The notes beneath the pieces are model-generated. The model saw only the letters and a program-made list of their open reading frames with translations, was not told the DNA's origin and did no database searches. This document shows positions 61,431 to 64,000 of a stretch of DNA of 64,000 bases, in pieces. This DNA comes from Alentia gelatinosa. Its lineage: Eukaryota > Annelida > Polychaeta > Phyllodocida > Polynoidae. Each line of letters starts with the position of its first letter. Positions within the stretch are counted from its first letter, which is position 1. The stretch is from contig OX465579.1 of NCBI GenBank assembly GCA_950022655.1, positions 51,191,950 to 51,255,949 of the forward strand, written 5' to 3'. A program made the translations under genes and the position numbers.

Positions 61431-64000
61431 TTACACATCTAGGTCTAAGTCTTCTTGTCGTTCTAACTGCAACAATTCATTCTTAACCCGTAATTTAAAG
61501 TTATCATTTGACGTAGTTTTTTGGGTCTCTTCAGACAGTAGATTCCAATATTTAGCACCAACATAAAATGGGCTGCTTTTGTATTTTTCTCGGTTTGGCT
61601 TCTTTTGCTTTAATATGACCTTTTTTGACGTTCTAGTATTATACGATTGGTTTATATCGAGATGCGTTTTGTCCATCGACCACCATTTGATTAAACTGAG
61701 GGTATGACAGAGTCTACGGTAGTTTAAACTTCTAATACGACATCGTGTTAATAATTCGTCAGTGCTCATATCTCTAGGTTTTTTTATGTTCAAGCAACAT
61801 CTCAGAGCATGGTTAAGATTAATTTGGATAGTTCTACGCATACTAACGGTAAAGTTCCATTGTATGAAGTCGGAGAATTTGAGTACCGATAGTAACATTT
61901 GTTTTGTAATTTTTAGGCTCTGTTTGAAATTTAAAAGATACCGTATTTTTCGAAATTTAAAAAGCTTTATCCTAAATTCGGCATTTATTTTGTTATAATG
62001 TTCTATAAATTTTAATCGCTTATCGATTATCACACCAAGGTAACTTATTGAATCTACTGACTCTATTAGATTACCATTGATGTAAATTTCGGGTTTTGGA
62101 ATTACTGTCTTTCGATTGTTGCTGAACCATATAAGTTTACTTTTATTGTAGTTGACTGTCAACCGGTTGTTGTTTATCCAGGTATTAAAATGCGTAATAT
62201 CTCTTTTGATATTAAAGTCTAGTTGATCTAAAGAATTATTTTTATTGTAGAGAACTAAGTCATCGGCATACAGAATTAAGTTAGAATTTAGGGTTAGATC
62301 CTTAAGGGAATTTATATATATTACAAAAAGGATTGGGCCCAAAATTGAGCCTTGAGGGACTCCATAGGTTACTTGTCTTTGTTTTGAATAATTAGGGGTT
62401 CCTTTTGTGATTTGAATTCTTTGTTGTAAATAGTTCTGGATAAGTTTTATTAAAGCAGGATTAAGATTTAATTCAATTAATTTATTTATTAAGATTATAT
62501 GGTCGACACAATCAAATGCCTTTTTTATATCGAAAAAAATTCCTATAGCATGTTCGTTATCATCTAGTGCTTCATGTAGAAATGTGATAAGTGAGAAGAT
62601 TGCTTGTTGAGTTGATCGTCCTGGGACGAATCCAAATTGTTGTTTATAAATTACATTATTATCATAAAGTGTGCTTAAGAGTCTATCATGTATAACCTTT
62701 TCTATTATTTTAGATATAAAAGGCAGAACTGTGATGGGTCTCCAGTTAGATGGTTGATCAAGGGGTCCGTTTTTAGGTATTGGTGTTATTAAACCCTTTT
62801 TTTGACTATTTGGAAAATTTGATGTAGTAAGAATATTATTTACAATGCAAACTAGTATCCTAACATTTAGTAAAAGAATTCTTTTCAGGTGAGTTGAGTT
62901 GAGATTTGGGATGCCAGTGCTCTTACAATTATCCATTGATTTGAGGTACTTAGTTATTTCTTTAGGGTCAGTGGGTTTTATGTTATCTGTTCGCAAATGT
63001 TCCATACTGGAAATCAGGTTACTTCTTGGTTCTCTGATATTGTCCAAGAGATTTTGTCCGATATCCGTAAAGAAATCATTAATCGTGTCTGCCTGAGGTA
63101 CTAACTTATTTGTAGTATTGTTATTACAATTCCCTCCAGGGTCCCAGACCATGTTCAAGCATCTCCAGAATTTCTTTGGATTGGTGCTGTTCAATTCAAG
63201 GTTTCTCTGTATAGCCAGTGCTTTCGTGTTTCTAAGCTCCTGATTTATTTCTCTTCGTAATTTCCTAACCATCTGTAGCGTATTTCGGTAGTGCTGATCA
63301 AAGCTCTGTGTCCTAGAGAGTACGACTAGCAATTTTTTTCTTTTAATGATTTTCTTTTTTGTATTTAAAGTTGGTTCAAAACCCTGTGTCTTCTCTAAAG
63401 TGAAGTTTTTAATTGGATGATGTTTATCCAAGTAATTTTCTATATGCTTTGTTAATAACTGTGCTTTGTCATTTGTTAGGGTTGAATCATCTAGTTGCAA
63501 GTCATTCATGTAAATCTCTAAATCATCCCATTTTATTTTATTCAGATTTCTACCTTTAAGTTTAGTTTTACTAATCCTATTCCTTTGTTTTTTCCTAATT
63601 GCAAAAATTGCGACATGGTCGGAAATATATTGATTAAGGTTGCCGGATAATTGAACAAAGGGACAGTTAGTATAGAAGTGGTCAATTTGACTCTTACCTT
63701 TTGGATGAAGAAAAGTTTCATGAGTATCAAGTAATTTTAAGTTATTTCTGGTCAAAAAATTTCGCATTATTTTATATTTATAACATTTCTTAGCCCGAAT
63801 GTTGACATTTAGGTCGCCTATGATCCATACCTCGTCGTGGCAAAAACGGTCGTCTTGCAATATACTTTCAATATGGTTATAGGCAAAAGAGACATCCTTA
63901 TGGGGTGGCCTATAAACTGCTATAATTAGTTGTCTTTTCCTATACGGTTGTTCAAGTAAAATTGCCATACATTCAATTCTGTGTTCTGATATTGTAAATT
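61431..64000 (-). CDS. LINE endonuclease-reverse transcriptase ORF, cut by the window end
   Basis: At least 845 codons, open to the right edge of the window, so the 5' end is missing. The AP-like endonuclease part reads AVYRPPHKDVSFAYN, WIIGDLNVNIRAK, SQIDHFYTN and ISDHVAIFAI (residues ~15-125). RT motifs follow in order: NWRPITVLPFISKIIEKVI, FGFVPGRSTQQAIF, GIFFDIKKAFDCVDH, GVPQGSILGPILFVIYIN, and LILYADDLVLY with YADD at 62270-62259, then YLGVIIDKRLKF. The C-terminus has SPFYVGAKYWNLL. No stop or frameshift is seen, so it may be a recently active copy. It is closest in layout to the decayed LINE at 43-45 kb. Confidence 0.92.
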   Translation of the reverse strand, partial: FTISEHRIECMAILLEQPYRKRQLIIAVYRPPHKDVSFAYNHIESILQDDRFCHDEVWIIGDLNVNIRAKKCYKYKIMRNFLTRNNLKLLDTHETFLHPKGKSQIDHFYTNCPFVQLSGNLNQYISDHVAIFAIRKKQRNRISKTKLKGRNLNKIKWDDLEIYMNDLQLDDSTLTNDKAQLLTKHIENYLDKHHPIKNFTLEKTQGFEPTLNTKKKIIKRKKLLVVLSRTQSFDQHYRNTLQMVRKLRREINQELRNTKALAIQRNLELNSTNPKKFWRCLNMVWDPGGNCNNNTTNKLVPQADTINDFFTDIGQNLLDNIREPRSNLISSMEHLRTDNIKPTDPKEITKYLKSMDNCKSTGIPNLNSTHLKRILLLNVRILVCIVNNILTTSNFPNSQKKGLITPIPKNGPLDQPSNWRPITVLPFISKIIEKVIHDRLLSTLYDNNVIYKQQFGFVPGRSTQQAIFSLITFLHEALDDNEHAIGIFFDIKKAFDCVDHIILINKLIELNLNPALIKLIQNYLQQRIQITKGTPNYSKQRQVTYGVPQGSILGPILFVIYINSLKDLTLNSNLILYADDLVLYNKNNSLDQLDFNIKRDITHFNTWINNNRLTVNYNKSKLIWFSNNRKTVIPKPEIYINGNLIESVDSISYLGVIIDKRLKFIEHYNKINAEFRIKLFKFRKIRYLLNFKQSLKITKQMLLSVLKFSDFIQWNFTVSMRRTIQINLNHALRCCLNIKKPRDMSTDELLTRCRIRSLNYRRLCHTLSLIKWWSMDKTHLDINQSYNTRTSKKVILKQKKPNREKYKSSPFYVGAKYWNLLSEETQKTTSNDNFKLRVKNELLQLERQEDLDLDV

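Noticed and set aside
1..64000. tRNA, 5S or other standard RNA genes
   Set aside because: Looked for GGTTCGA-type B boxes with a matching A box and a cloverleaf; isolated partial matches (for example near 1298 and 39927) had no companion elements.

Overview
The window is metazoan nuclear DNA, probably from a marine invertebrate (phylum not determinable from the sequence). The evidence is spliceosomal introns in transposase-type genes, a wide mix of animal transposon classes, abundant minisatellites and AT-rich intergenic DNA. I found no convincing intact host gene. Nearly all recognisable coding sequence belongs to mobile elements or their remains.

Layout. 1-5.9 kb: non-coding, with a microsatellite, a core-conserved hairpin, a decayed foldback, a TTAA-flanked (piggyBac-type) MITE and two tandem arrays. 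5.9-8.1 kb: a Crypton-type tyrosine recombinase gene with an intron and a full R-H-R-H-Y set, but one apparent frameshift. 8.6 kb: a 69-bp-arm foldback. 9.4-11.9 kb: a broken DIRS/Ngaro-like element (minus). 12.3-17.7 kb: a PIF/Harbinger-like unit, with a DDE transposase in several exons (plus) facing a partner gene (minus) that carries a PLDLS motif. 18.5-20.1 kb: a decayed LINE. 21.25-22.1 kb: a TA-flanked non-autonomous transposon with an internal minisatellite. 24.4-29.8 kb: a nearly intact 5.43-kb Ngaro-like YR retrotransposon (minus), nested in a degenerate tandem repeat. 30.8-31.5 kb: a Ty3/gypsy remnant. 32.7-33.1 and 39.6-40.1 kb: promoter-like blocks. 37.2-39.6 kb: LINE debris, including a coiled-coil/NADAR ORF1-like pseudogene. 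43.2-47.2 kb: a decayed LINE and a possible ORF1 (minus). 49.5 kb: a second TTAA MITE. 50.7-53.0 kb: a 5'-truncated LINE with an intact RT. 53.1-58.5 kb: a second, nearly identical Ngaro-like copy (plus). 59-60.8 kb: two more non-autonomous DNA elements. 61.4-64 kb: a LINE EN-RT ORF that runs off the window.

How the parts work. The Ngaro-like copies have split direct repeats (A1 - genes - B1 A2 B2) and gag, RT-RNase H and tyrosine recombinase genes. In the minus-strand copy, gag and pol overlap in the -1 frame at an in-frame A AAA AAC heptamer, followed by a 7-nt spacer and a hairpin whose loop holds the gag stop codon. This is a strong candidate for programmed -1 frameshifting. In the plus-strand copy a 1-nt deletion 47 nt upstream breaks the coupling. 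The most unusual non-coding signals are two hairpins that share a 15-nt core but have unrelated self-complementary arms, and a TTAA MITE family built from 33-34-bp units that each hold a palindrome.
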